A DNA stretch of 64,000 nucleotides from CAWDZK01 sp963807005 (GTDB lineage: Bacteria > Actinomycetota > Actinomycetes > JACCUZ01). Numbering within the stretch: the stretch's first letter is position 1; each line of letters opens with the position of its first letter. The stretch is from NCBI GenBank assembly GCA_963807005.1, contig CAWDZK010000006.1, positions 620,001 to 684,000 on the forward strand, in the 5' to 3' direction. Below, in pieces: positions 43,651-52,787 of the stretch. Below the pieces are notes generated by a model. That model was not told where the DNA came from, ran no database searches, and saw only the letters and a program-made list of their open reading frames with translations. The position numbers were made by a program, and so were the translations under genes.

Positions 43651-44349
43651 TCAGGGCTGGCCGGACTCGTCGCCGCGGACGATGCCGGTGGCGATGTCAC
43701 GCAGCTTGCGGTTCATCCGCTGCGACGCCATGCTCAGCATCGCGAACGCGTCGTCCTGGGAGATCCCGTGGGTGGCCATCAGGATGCCGACGGCCGCCCC
43801 GATCTCGCGGTTGGTGGCCAGCCCCTGCTCGAGCTGGTCCGCGCGGACCGCGTGCCTGGTCCCGGCCAGGGCGACGGTGGCGAAGGACGCGAGGATCGCG
43901 GCGGTCTCAACCGCCTCCTCGTCGAAGGCTCCCGGGCTGTCGGCGAAGACGTTGAGCGCCCCGCCGCGCTGGCCCTGGTCGACCAGGGGCACGCCCATCA
44001 TGGCGCGGACCGGGGTGCGCTCGACGACGACCTTGGCCAGCTCCGGCCAGCGGCAGGCGACCGTGATGTCGTTGTCGACGTGCACCACACCGTCGGTGCT
44101 GGCATCCAGGCACGGCCCTTCGCCGACCTGGTTCTGCAGCTCGTCGATGAGCCGCATCACGTCGTCTGTCGCGGCAGCGCTGCGGAAGCTCGCGCCCTCG
44201 AGGACACCGATCGCGGCGCGGTCACAGCCCTCGATCAGCTCGACGGCGGCCTCCACGACGAGCTGCTGCACCTCGTCGACGGTGCGGCCTTCGCGCATCC
44301 GCTGCGCGAGGACGGCGAACTGCTCCTGAGGTGTCAGGCTGCTGGTCAC
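43651..44349 (-). CDS. GAF-ANTAR transcription antitermination regulator
   Basis: 232 residues, GTG start. GAF domain about residues 20-160 (VVEAAVELIEGCDRAAIGVLEG, NQVGEGPCLDASTDGVVHVD, GVPLVDQGQRGGALNVFADSPGAF). C-terminal ANTAR RNA-binding domain about 165-225: ADQLEQGLATNREIGAAVGILMATHGISQDDAFAMLSMASQRMNRKL, with the conserved Ala-rich first two helices and terminal helix. Such proteins bind paired hexaloop hairpins in nascent RNA to prevent termination, with the GAF domain sensing a signal. No response-regulator domain. The two-hairpin ANTAR target was not found near it. Confidence 0.92.
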   Translation of the reverse strand: MTSSLTPQEQFAVLAQRMREGRTVDEVQQLVVEAAVELIEGCDRAAIGVLEGASFRSAAATDDVMRLIDELQNQVGEGPCLDASTDGVVHVDNDITVACRWPELAKVVVERTPVRAMMGVPLVDQGQRGGALNVFADSPGAFDEEAVETAAILASFATVALAGTRHAVRADQLEQGLATNREIGAAVGILMATHGISQDDAFAMLSMASQRMNRKLRDIATGIVRGDESGQP

Positions 44350-44442
44350 GTGGTGGCGTCCGTCCCTCGTGCCGTTCGGCGTCGGATCGCGTGGAGGCGT
44401 CGTCCGCTTCTCGACCGACCGGCCGATCCTAAGGCCCTGCCG

Positions 44443-45363
44443 TCAGGACGGCGGGGCGAAGGGGCCGTCACCGGGGGTCGGCTCCGCCAGGGGCTGCGGC
44501 CGGCCGAGTGGTTCCTTGGCGTGCGGTGCCGGCGGTGCCGCTGCGGGCGGTGCCGGTGCAGGTGGTGCGGCGCCGGACCAGGCGGTGCCGACGGCGAGCC
44601 GGTCCGCCTCGCGGCGGCGTCGCTCGGCCAGCACCGCGGCGACGAAGGCCCAGGCCGGCACGCCGGGGGGCGCCGGGGGTGCGACGACCTCGGCCAGCGA
44701 CCGGGCGATCGTCGAGCCCAGGCTCTCCCGGGTCTCGGGCGAGAGCTCGTGGGCCCGGCCGAGGAACTGGCGGGCCTCCAGGGCCAGCGAGTCGGGCACC
44801 CGGGAGAGGTCCAGTCCCCGGGCCCAGCCCGCCAGCTGTGGCGGCATGGCCGCGAGCGGGGCCGCCCGCACCGGGACCCGTTCGCGCACCACGAGGGTGC
44901 CGGCCAGGTAGTCGCCGACCCGCCGGCCCTGGGTCGAGGCCAGGGACACGACCAGGGCGACGACCCCGAGGGTCGCCCAGATCTCGACGACGGACAGCAG
45001 CCCGCGCACGAACGCCTGCCGGAACCGGATCGGCCCGCCGTCCTCGCGCACGACCCGCAGGCCCAGCGCCATCTTGCCCAGCGACCGGCCGCGGGACAGG
45101 GTCTCCCAGGCGACCGGGTAGCCGACCACGACGCCGAGGGAGAGGACCAGCCCGATGGCGGCCGCCAGCGCGTCGTCGACGAAGGCCAGCGCCCCCGACA
45201 CCACGAACACCCCCGCCGTGAGCAGGGCGACCTGCACCGCAAGGTCGATCAGCAGCGCCAGGCTGCGACTGGCGAACCGGGCGACGCGCAGGTCCAGGAC
45301 GACCGCCTCACCGGTGACGACGTCCCCGCTCATCCCTGCGTTGCCTGCAGCGCTGTCGGACAC
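44443..45363 (-). CDS. RDD family membrane protein
   Basis: 306 residues from a GTG at 45363 that has gaggggg 5 nt upstream; an ATG at 45333 is the alternative. RDD domain at about residues 30-160: LRVARFASRSLALLIDLAVQVALL (R and D of the family name), YPVAWETLSRGRSLGKMALGLRVVREDGG and FVRGLLSVVEIW. Three or four membrane helices. Long C-terminal soluble part, ending Pro/Ala-rich. Always beside SpoIIM in actinobacteria; here the two genes are divergent with about 100 bp between starts. RDD proteins elsewhere move ions (Na+/H+ antiport in one example). A GC hairpin overlaps its stop (about 44434-44457). Confidence 0.85.
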   Translation of the reverse strand: MSDSAAGNAGMSGDVVTGEAVVLDLRVARFASRSLALLIDLAVQVALLTAGVFVVSGALAFVDDALAAAIGLVLSLGVVVGYPVAWETLSRGRSLGKMALGLRVVREDGGPIRFRQAFVRGLLSVVEIWATLGVVALVVSLASTQGRRVGDYLAGTLVVRERVPVRAAPLAAMPPQLAGWARGLDLSRVPDSLALEARQFLGRAHELSPETRESLGSTIARSLAEVVAPPAPPGVPAWAFVAAVLAERRRREADRLAVGTAWSGAAPPAPAPPAAAPPAPHAKEPLGRPQPLAEPTPGDGPFAPPS

Positions 45364-45461
45364 GGTCCCCCTCGCCGGCGTCGTTGGGAAGCGCCCTCGG
45401 CGCTGCCCCTGGACCGAGCAGACTAGTTTGTGCAGCGAGCGCGAGCGGGGGTGGAGGCCAG

Positions 45462-46481
45462 GTGGACGTCGACGCGTACGTGGCGGCGCACCGGGGCGAG
45501 TGGGACCGGCTGGACGAGCTGGTCCGTCGCGCCGGGCGCGGGCCGGCCCGTCGCAACCGGCTGGACGGGAGCGAGGTCGACGAGCTGGTCCGCCTCTACC
45601 AGCGCACCGCGACCCACCTGTCGGTGGTCCGGTCCACCACCCCTGACCCGGCCCTCGTCGGCCGGCTGTCGACCCTGGTCGCCAGGGCCCGCAGCGCCGT
45701 GGCGGGGCCGACGGCGCCCGCATGGAGCGACCTGGCCCGGTTCTTCGTGGTGTCCTACCCCGCGGCGCTGTACCGCAGCCGCCACTGGTGGATCGCGGTG
45801 GGCGCGGCCTTCGGTCTCGTCGGGCTGGTCGTCGGCGTGTGGGTGGCCGGGGACCCGCAGGTGCAGTCGAGCATCGCCGCGCCGGAGCAGATCCGGCAGC
45901 TGGTCGAGCGGGACTTCGAGCAGTACTACTCCTCGGCGCCGGCCGGTTCGTTCGCCGCCCAGGTATTCACGAACAACGCCTGGGTCTCGGCGCTCGCGCT
46001 CGCGCTCGGGGTCTTCCTGCTGCCGGTGGGGTGGATCCTCTGGCAGAACGCGCTGAACATCGGCATCGCGGGCGGGCTGATGGCGGCCAACGACCGGCTG
46101 GGACTGTTCTTCGGCCTGATCCTCCCGCACGGGCTGCTGGAGCTGACCTGCGTCTTCGTCGCGGCCGGGGCGGGGCTGCGGCTCGGCTGGTCGTGGATCG
46201 ACCCCGGCGGCCGCACCCGGTCGCGCGCGCTGCGCGAGGAGGGCCAGGCCGCCGGTGCGCTGGCCCTCGGACTGGCTGCCACCCTGTTCGTCTCCGGCGT
46301 CATCGAGGCCTTCGTCACCCCCTCGCCGCTGCCCACCTGGGCCCGGATCGGCCTCGGGGCTGCGGTGTGGCTGGCCTTCCTCAGCTACGTCGTCGTGCTG
46401 GGCGGCCGTGCCGTCCGGTCCGGCGACCTCGGTGACGTCACCGGGGCGGGCGCCACGGACGTGGCGCCCACCGCCGGTTGA
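45462..46481 (+). CDS. Stage II sporulation protein M-like (SpoIIM/DUF95) membrane protein
   Basis: 339 residues from a GTG at 45462, with ggagg 5 nt upstream. Residues 1-120 are a charged helical cytoplasmic part (DVDAYVAAHRGEWDRLDELVRR, DELVRLYQRTATHLSVV). Five to six membrane helices follow, starting with WWIAVGAAFGLVGLVVGVWV; the family core FTNNAWVSALALALGVF and LFFGLILPHGLLELTCVFVAAGAGLRLGW is complete (the PHGxxE motif). In spore formers SpoIIM is part of the engulfment complex with SpoIID; the SpoIID-like protein in this window is 20 kb away. In non-sporulating actinobacteria SpoIIM sits with RDD, DUF58 and MoxR genes, as here, and its role is unknown. Confidence 0.88.
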   Translation: MDVDAYVAAHRGEWDRLDELVRRAGRGPARRNRLDGSEVDELVRLYQRTATHLSVVRSTTPDPALVGRLSTLVARARSAVAGPTAPAWSDLARFFVVSYPAALYRSRHWWIAVGAAFGLVGLVVGVWVAGDPQVQSSIAAPEQIRQLVERDFEQYYSSAPAGSFAAQVFTNNAWVSALALALGVFLLPVGWILWQNALNIGIAGGLMAANDRLGLFFGLILPHGLLELTCVFVAAGAGLRLGWSWIDPGGRTRSRALREEGQAAGALALGLAATLFVSGVIEAFVTPSPLPTWARIGLGAAVWLAFLSYVVVLGGRAVRSGDLGDVTGAGATDVAPTAG

Positions 46482-46520
46482 CCCGGCTCTGCGTCGGTTC
46501 CTCGTCCCTGTCCGGGAGCG

Positions 46521-46595
46521 GACACCAACGACGGACCAACGGGTGGATCGGCGCCCGACACCAGCCTGGCGGGTGGTTGCGCCGTCGTTGGTGCC
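46521..46595. repeat. Inverted repeat between convergent genes
   Basis: gacaccaacgacggaccaac (46521-46540) pairs with the reverse complement at 46576-46595 with about three mismatches; loop about 35 nt. Lies between the SpoIIM-like and DUF58 genes. Unrelated in sequence to the 61-bp repeat. Confidence 0.7.
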
Positions 46596-46656
46596 CGTCC
46601 ACGACCCGCGGCAGGTCGCTGGGCCGTGGTGCCGGACCGGACCTGGACCAGGGCAG

Positions 46657-47967
46657 TCAGAGCCGGCCGGCGGCCTTGAGCGCGAGGTAGCGGTCGGCGA
46701 GCTCGGGCGCCAGCGTCCCCGGAGCGCCGTCGACCACCTCGACCCCGCGCCGGGACAGCAGCTCGCCGACCCGGCGCCGTTCGGCCCGCGCCCGCTCGGC
46801 CGCCGCAGCGGCGTACACGGCGGCGGCGTCGCCGCGACCGCTCGCCAGCTCGTGCACCCGCGGGTCGGAGACCGAGGCCAGCACCACCCGGTGCCGGTGC
46901 AGCAGCGGGCCGAGCACCGGCAGCAGTCCTTCCTCGACCGGCGCGGCGTCCAGCGCGGTCAGCAGCACGACCAGGCTCGGCCGGGACGGACCCGCCAGGA
47001 CGGTGCGCACCATGCCGGCGTAGTCCGGCTCGACCAGCGCGGCCTCCAGCGGAGCCATCGCCTGCACCAGGGCGGGCAGCAGGCCGGCCGCCGGCTCGCC
47101 CTCGACCCGGGCCCGCACGACGCGGTCGTACGCGAGCAGGTCGACCCGGTCACCGGCGCGGGACGCCAGCGCGGCGAGCAGCAGCGCGGCGTCCATCGCC
47201 TCGTCCAGGCGTGGCGCGTCGCCGACCCGGGCCGCGGCGGTCCGGCCGCAGTCGAGCAGCAGCAGGACCCGCCGGTCCCGCTCCGGCCGCCAGGTGCGCA
47301 CCATCACGTCGGCTGCCCGGGCAGTCGCGCGCCAGTCGATCGAGCGCACGTCGTCGCCCGGCACGTACTCGCGCAGCGAGTCGAACTCGGTGCCCTGCCC
47401 CCGGATCATCACCGCGGTGCGACCGTCGAGCTGCCGCAGCCGGGCCAGGCGCGACGGCAGGTGCTTGCGGGAGGTGAACGGCGGCAGCACCCGCACCCGC
47501 CACGGCACCCGGTGCGATCCCTGTCGGGCTGCCAGCCCCAGCGGGCCGTACGACCGGACGGTGACCCGGTCGGCCCGGCGGTCGCCGCGCCGGGTGGGCA
47601 GCAGGGCGCTGACGAGCTGCCGGCGCTCGCCGGGCGGGACGTCCAGGTCGTGGCGCTGTGCCGCGGCGCCCGCACTCGGCGGCCACGCGTCGCGCAGCCG
47701 GCCGCGGACCCGTCGTCGGCTCGGGTTGCCCACCGTGAGCCGCACGTTGGCCGGTTCGCCCAGCCGCACCGTGGCGGTGCCGTCCCGGGCGAAGGTCAGC
47801 GACCGCACCGGGCCGGCCAGGGCGAGGTCGACGATGACCAGCACGAGCAGCAGCAGGGTGGCGGCCAGCAGCCCGGCCGCCGATGGCGCGAGCACGCCGA
47901 CCAGCACGGCAGCCGCGAGGGCGACCAGACCGAGCCGTCCGGTCAGCGCCACCGCATCCCTCCCCAC
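46657..47967 (-). CDS. DUF58 domain protein (MoxR-associated, vWA-like)
   Basis: 436 residues, GTG start. Two N-terminal membrane helices (LGLVALAAAVLVGVLAPSAAG; LLAATLLLLVLVIVDLALAG), then a beta domain (ANVRLTVGNPSRRRVRGRLRD) and the DUF58 core: GTEFDSLREYVPGDDVRSIDWRATARAADVMVRTW, followed by a vWA-like metal segment VLLLLDCGRTAAARVGD and the rest of the fold. Typical partner of MoxR ATPases, thought to be a substrate or adaptor for chaperone-like assembly of metal-binding proteins. Follows the MoxR gene in the same direction, separated by 75 bp that contain a palindrome. Confidence 0.9.
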   Translation of the reverse strand: MGRDAVALTGRLGLVALAAAVLVGVLAPSAAGLLAATLLLLVLVIVDLALAGPVRSLTFARDGTATVRLGEPANVRLTVGNPSRRRVRGRLRDAWPPSAGAAAQRHDLDVPPGERRQLVSALLPTRRGDRRADRVTVRSYGPLGLAARQGSHRVPWRVRVLPPFTSRKHLPSRLARLRQLDGRTAVMIRGQGTEFDSLREYVPGDDVRSIDWRATARAADVMVRTWRPERDRRVLLLLDCGRTAAARVGDAPRLDEAMDAALLLAALASRAGDRVDLLAYDRVVRARVEGEPAAGLLPALVQAMAPLEAALVEPDYAGMVRTVLAGPSRPSLVVLLTALDAAPVEEGLLPVLGPLLHRHRVVLASVSDPRVHELASGRGDAAAVYAAAAAERARAERRRVGELLSRRGVEVVDGAPGTLAPELADRYLALKAAGRL

Positions 47968-47971
47968 TTCG

Positions 47972-48027
47972 CCGTGATCATGAAGGATCCTCCCCGCTGT
48001 TGCGTAGGTGTTCTTTCATGATCACGG
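47972..48027. repeat. Perfect 13-nt inverted repeat between DUF58 and MoxR genes
   Basis: ccgtgatcatgaa (47972-47984) and ttcatgatcacgg (48015-48027) are exact reverse complements with a 30-nt loop; cctcccc / gggggagg extend the pairing outside. AT-richer than its surroundings. Confidence 0.85.
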
Positions 48028-48042
48028 TGGGGGAGGGGGCGG

Positions 48043-49031
<989 letters not shown>

Positions 49032-49035
<4 letters not shown>

Positions 49036-50174
49036 GGTCGGCGTACCTCTCTCTCCAGGTCGTCGAGGGCAGCGGCGAGGCCCACCAGCTCGGCGTCGTC
49101 GGCCGGTGCGGCACCGTACAGCAGGCTCTGGGCCTCGGCGGGCGACCGCGACGAGCGGGTGGCCACCGAGGCTACGACGACACCCGGCCCGGCCCGCCGC
49201 GGCAGCCCGAGGGCCGGGCCGAGCCTGGCGAGGACGCCGGCGCGGAGCGCGTCGGCGGCGCGGTCGCGGGCCCCGGCGCGGCGGTAGAGCCGCCCGCGGC
49301 CTTCCACCGTCTCCGCCGCGCGCACCACGACCGGGAGCGGCTCGGTGACGACCGGGCCGAGCCGCCGGGCGCGCCACAGCGCGAGCACCAGCACGGCCAC
49401 CGCGAGCTGTCCCAGCCCCCACCACACCCCGTGCGGCACCAGCTCGTAGAACGACTTCTGTGCCTGCGTCGGCAGGTCGGACGGGGACGGCAGGTACCAG
49501 ACCAGGCGCTCGTGCCCGCCGAGCAGGCCGAGGGCCAGGGCGGCGTTTCCGTCCTGGCCGAGGCGGTCGTTGGTGAAGCCGTATCCCGTGCCCACAAGGG
49601 TGACCAGCTGTCCGCCGACCACGCCCTGGACGACGGACGGCCGCCCGTCCCTGGAGTAGCAGCGGGCACCGGTGGCCAGTGCGGTGCCGTCGACGTCGTA
49701 GCCGAGTACGCCGGCGTCGGCCGTTCCGGCGCGCCGGGCCGCGGGCAGCGCGCAGCCGGGCGGGCGCAGCCCCGGGTCGGCCGCCGAGGCGACGGTGCCC
49801 GGCACCCAACGCTGCGGCGCGCCGGTGGACAGGACCACCAGGTCGGCGCCGGTGCTCCGCAACGTCTCGACCTGACCGTCGGCCAGCAGGTCGGGGTCGA
49901 CGACGAGGACGGTCGCCTGCCGGGTGGCGTCCGCCGCGGCGGCGGAGGTGGACACCCGCTCGACCTGTACGCCCTGGTCGCGCAGCAGCTCGGCCACCGC
50001 CCGGCCCCCGCCGGGGGCCGCCGACGACGGGTCGAGCGGGCGCGAGCTGCTGCCGCCGGTGGCCAGGGCGACGAGCAGCGCCGCGAGCAGGACGAGGGCG
50101 GCGACCACCACCGGCCCCCGGGCGGCCCGCCACAGGTCGCGGGCGGTCGGGTCGGTCGAGGTGTCGCTGGTCAC
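49032..50174 (-). CDS. DUF4350 domain membrane protein
   Basis: 380 residues, GTG start. One N-terminal membrane span (VVVAALVLLAALLVALATGG), an external part with LRDQGVQVERVSTSAAAADATRQATVLVVDPDLL and TGAPQRWVPGTV, including a glutamine-amidotransferase-like beta/alpha fold typical of DUF4350, then a second span (WWGLGQLAVAVLVLALWRARR) and a cytoplasmic tail rich in Arg (VVRAAETVEGRGRLYRRAGARDRAADALRA). Encoded between DUF4129 and MoxR genes with overlaps on both sides, so it is very likely part of the same complex. Function unknown. Confidence 0.83.
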
Positions 50175-50803
50175 GGGGACGTCCCGACCGGCACGGCCCG
50201 GGTCCCGCGGACCTTCTCGTCCAGTGCTCGCAGCGCGGCGTCTCCGGTCGGGTCCGCCGGGCGCCCGCCGTACCAGACGTCGTCGAACAGCCGGGTCGCG
50301 CGCCGCAGGTCGTCCGCGCAGGACGGCAGCACCGCGCCGGCCTCCGCCGCCGCCTCGTCAGCGGTCCGGCCCGGCCGTTCGTCGAGGACGGCGCGCTCCT
50401 CCAGGGAGCGCACGACGGCCCGAAACCGTTCGCGGACGGCTTCGGCCCACTCGCCGCGGGCGGCGTGCGCGTCCGCTGCCGCACGGTGCTCGTCGGCGGT
50501 CCGAACGCGCCCGGTGAACAGCGCCGGGTCGACGGGTGACCTGCGGCCGAACGGCCCCACCCGCAGCCGGACCGCGACGATCGCCACCACGACCAGCAGG
50601 GCGAGCACGACCAGTCCGGAGCGACCGCCGGGTGAGACGCCTGCCACCCGGTCCAGCAGCTCGCCCGCCTGGTCGAGCAGCCAGCGCACCAGCCGTTGCC
50701 ACAGGCCGGGTCGCCGCTCCTGGTAGACCTGCTTGGACAGCTCCTGCTGGGCCAGCCGGGCCGCCTCCTCCCGGCCGAGCTCGACCGGGACGCCGGCGAT
50801 CAC
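50171..50803 (-). CDS. DUF4129 domain membrane protein
   Basis: 210 residues from a GTG at 50803 overlapping the previous stop. One membrane span (LVVLALLVVVAIVAVRLRVG) between an N-terminal external helix (EAARLAQQELSKQVYQ) and a cytoplasmic DUF4129 helical domain (ADEHRAAADAHAARGEWAEAVRERFRAVVRSLEERAVLDERPGRTADE in outline, about residues 120-170; DVWYGGRPAD near the end). Part of the conserved MoxR-linked cluster. The family is also found fused to transglutaminase domains in other phyla; none is present here. Confidence 0.83.
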   Translation of the reverse strand: MIAGVPVELGREEAARLAQQELSKQVYQERRPGLWQRLVRWLLDQAGELLDRVAGVSPGGRSGLVVLALLVVVAIVAVRLRVGPFGRRSPVDPALFTGRVRTADEHRAAADAHAARGEWAEAVRERFRAVVRSLEERAVLDERPGRTADEAAAEAGAVLPSCADDLRRATRLFDDVWYGGRPADPTGDAALRALDEKVRGTRAVPVGTSP

Positions 50804-52017
50804 GGGCGGGGCATCGGTGGGTCGACCGGAGCAGCGCCCGGCGCCGCGGCGGCACCCACGACCCTGGCCAGCTCGAGGTCCAGCGCCTCCCGCCGCATCC
50901 GGCGGTCGACGTACAGCAAGGCGGTGGCCACGGCGGTGAACGGCCAGGTGACGGTGGCCGCCAGGATCGTCCCGAGGGCGGTGATCAGCAGCGGCACCAG
51001 CGCGTAGATGTTGGTGTCGTCGCCGCCGAGGAAGGCCACGAAGTACGAGAGCAGCTGGAACGGCGTGAGCAGGATGCCGGAGAGCACCTGGGCGATCACG
51101 TTGACCAGCAGGAGGATGCCGAAGGTGCGCCACCAGGCGCCCTTGACCAGGGCTCGCGACCGTCGCAGCGACCCGACGACGGACTGCCGCTCGAGCACGA
51201 CCGCCGGGGGTGCCAGGGCGAAGGCGGTGTACAGGTAGACCACGGCGACCAGCAGGGCCGGAGCGCCCGCGACGAACGCCAGTGCGACGAGCACGGTCGG
51301 GGCGCCCCCGACTGCGAGCAGCACTCCCGGCGCGAGGCAGGCCAGGGTCAGGCCCAGGAAGATGAGGATCATCAGGCCGGTGACGCCCAGCAGGGTCGGG
51401 ATCCGCGGGCGGGCCCGGTCCCAGGCCTCACGCGCGGAGATCGGCTCCCCGAGGACCGCCCGGCTCACCGCCGCGGTGAGGATGCCGCTGAGGACCAGCA
51501 CGGCGAGCGCGGTGATGAGGCCCTCGATCGCGGCGCTGGTGAGCGCGCCGGCGAGGACGGTCACGTCGCCGCCGGGATCGCCGGACGGGCTGGTCCGGAC
51601 CGAGGTGTCGATGGCGTCGTGCAGCAGCAGCCACTTGAGCGGGACGCTGACGACCTGGGTGAGGGCAGCGACCACCGCGGACAGGCCGAGCATGATCCGC
51701 CAGTGCCGCCGCATCGCTGCGATGGCGCCGTCGAGGATCTCCCCGACGCCCAGCGGCCGGAGCGGGATGATGCCGGGCTTGGGCGCAACCGGCGCGGCGT
51801 GCTGGGAACCGGCCGGGCCGCCCCAGTCCGGCCGGGGTGCCGGCCCGGGCTGCTGCCAGCTCCGCGGCGCGCCGTCCGCGGGAGGAGCCCCGCTGTCCCG
51901 CTGGCCGCCGTACGCCGGGCCGTCGGCCGGAGGCTGCTGCGGCGCCCAGCCGGTCGGTACCGGCTCGTCCTGGGGTCGGGGCCAGCCCCCCGGCTGCTCG
52001 TCGCTCACGCCTGTCAT
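50800..52017 (-). CDS. Polytopic membrane protein of the DUF4129/MoxR cluster
   Basis: 405 residues from the ATG at 52017; no ribosome site is visible and a GTG at 52008 is possible. A Pro/Gly-rich cytoplasmic N-terminus (~95 residues, WPRPQDEPVPTGWAPQQPP) precedes IIPLRPLGVGEILDGAIAAMRRHWRIMLGL and six hydrophobic segments, the arrangement of glycerophosphodiester-phosphodiesterase membrane domains and DUF7544/DUF7847-like proteins. The loop VLERQSVVGSLRRSRALVKGAWWRTFGILLLV is typical. No catalytic domain. Its stop overlaps the DUF4129 start, so it belongs to the operon and is probably its first gene. Divergent from mtrA with 92 bp between starts. Confidence 0.78.
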   Translation of the reverse strand: MTGVSDEQPGGWPRPQDEPVPTGWAPQQPPADGPAYGGQRDSGAPPADGAPRSWQQPGPAPRPDWGGPAGSQHAAPVAPKPGIIPLRPLGVGEILDGAIAAMRRHWRIMLGLSAVVAALTQVVSVPLKWLLLHDAIDTSVRTSPSGDPGGDVTVLAGALTSAAIEGLITALAVLVLSGILTAAVSRAVLGEPISAREAWDRARPRIPTLLGVTGLMILIFLGLTLACLAPGVLLAVGGAPTVLVALAFVAGAPALLVAVVYLYTAFALAPPAVVLERQSVVGSLRRSRALVKGAWWRTFGILLLVNVIAQVLSGILLTPFQLLSYFVAFLGGDDTNIYALVPLLITALGTILAATVTWPFTAVATALLYVDRRMRREALDLELARVVGAAAAPGAAPVDPPMPRP

Positions 52018-52076
52018 CGTCGCACGGGGGAGTCGGTCGTCCGGACGAAGCGCGGCCTTCCCGCACCCAGTACCCA

Positions 52077-52097
52077 GCATCTCGACCTGCGAGATGC
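52077..52097. promoter_or_regulatory. Palindrome 12 bp before mtrA
   Basis: gcatctcg-acctg-cgagatgc is a perfect 8-bp inverted repeat with a 5-nt centre, in the 92-bp region shared with the divergent membrane-protein gene. It could be an operator or a leader hairpin. Confidence 0.45.
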
Positions 52098-52109
52098 CAC
52101 GATGAGCAC

Positions 52110-52787
52110 ATGAAGGGTCGCGTGCTCATCGTCGACGACGACACGGCGCTGGCCGAGATGCTCGGCATCGTCCTGCGCGGCGAGGGCTACGAGCCGTCGC
52201 TGTGCGCCGACGGGGACCAGGCGCTCGCGGCGTTCCGTGAGCACAAGCCGGACCTGGTGCTGCTCGACCTCATGCTGCCCGGCATGGACGGCATCGACGT
52301 CTGCCGCGCCATCCGCGCCGAGTCCGGCGTGCCCATCGTGATGCTCACGGCCAAGACCGACACGATCGACGTCGTGGTCGGTCTGGAGTCCGGGGCGGAC
52401 GACTACGTCATGAAGCCGTTCAAGCCCAAGGAGCTGGTGGCCCGCATCCGCGCCCGGCTGCGCCGCACCGAGGAACCGGCGCCGGAGCTGCTCGAGGTCG
52501 GCGACCTGGTGATCGACGTCGCCGGCCACTCGGTCAAGCGGGACGGCGCTCCGATCGCCCTCACCCCGCTGGAGTTCGACCTGCTGGTGGCGTTGGCGCG
52601 CAAGCCGTGGCAGGTCTTCAGCCGTGAGGTGCTGCTGGAGCAGGTCTGGGGCTACCGGCACGCAGCCGACACCCGGCTGGTCAACGTGCACGTGCAGCGG
52701 CTGAGGTCCAAGGTGGAGCGGGACCCGGAGAGCCCCGAGGTCGTGGTCACCGTGCGCGGCGTGGGGTACAAGGCGGGACCGGCCTGA
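52110..52787 (+). CDS. mtrA: Two-component response regulator MtrA
   Basis: 225 residues from the ATG at 52110. OmpR/PhoB family: receiver domain with acidic pocket VDDD (9-11), phosphorylated aspartate D53 (LVLLDLMLPGMDG), MLTAKTD switch threonine and VMKPFKPKELVARI lysine. DNA-binding winged helix at about 130-225: LTPLEFDLLVALARKPWQVFSREVLLEQVWGY, VNVHVQRLRSKVERDPESPEVVVTVRGVGYK. Very close to mycobacterial MtrA as I recall it. Essential regulator of division, DNA replication and cell-wall hydrolases in relatives; the two amidase/SpoIID-type hydrolases in this window are plausible targets. Confidence 0.96.
   Translation: MKGRVLIVDDDTALAEMLGIVLRGEGYEPSLCADGDQALAAFREHKPDLVLLDLMLPGMDGIDVCRAIRAESGVPIVMLTAKTDTIDVVVGLESGADDYVMKPFKPKELVARIRARLRRTEEPAPELLEVGDLVIDVAGHSVKRDGAPIALTPLEFDLLVALARKPWQVFSREVLLEQVWGYRHAADTRLVNVHVQRLRSKVERDPESPEVVVTVRGVGYKAGPA
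52770..52776 (+). promoter_or_regulatory. Ribosome-binding site for mtrB at the end of mtrA
   Basis: aaggcgg (one mismatch to aaggagg) ends 7 nt before the CTG at 52784. Confidence 0.5.
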
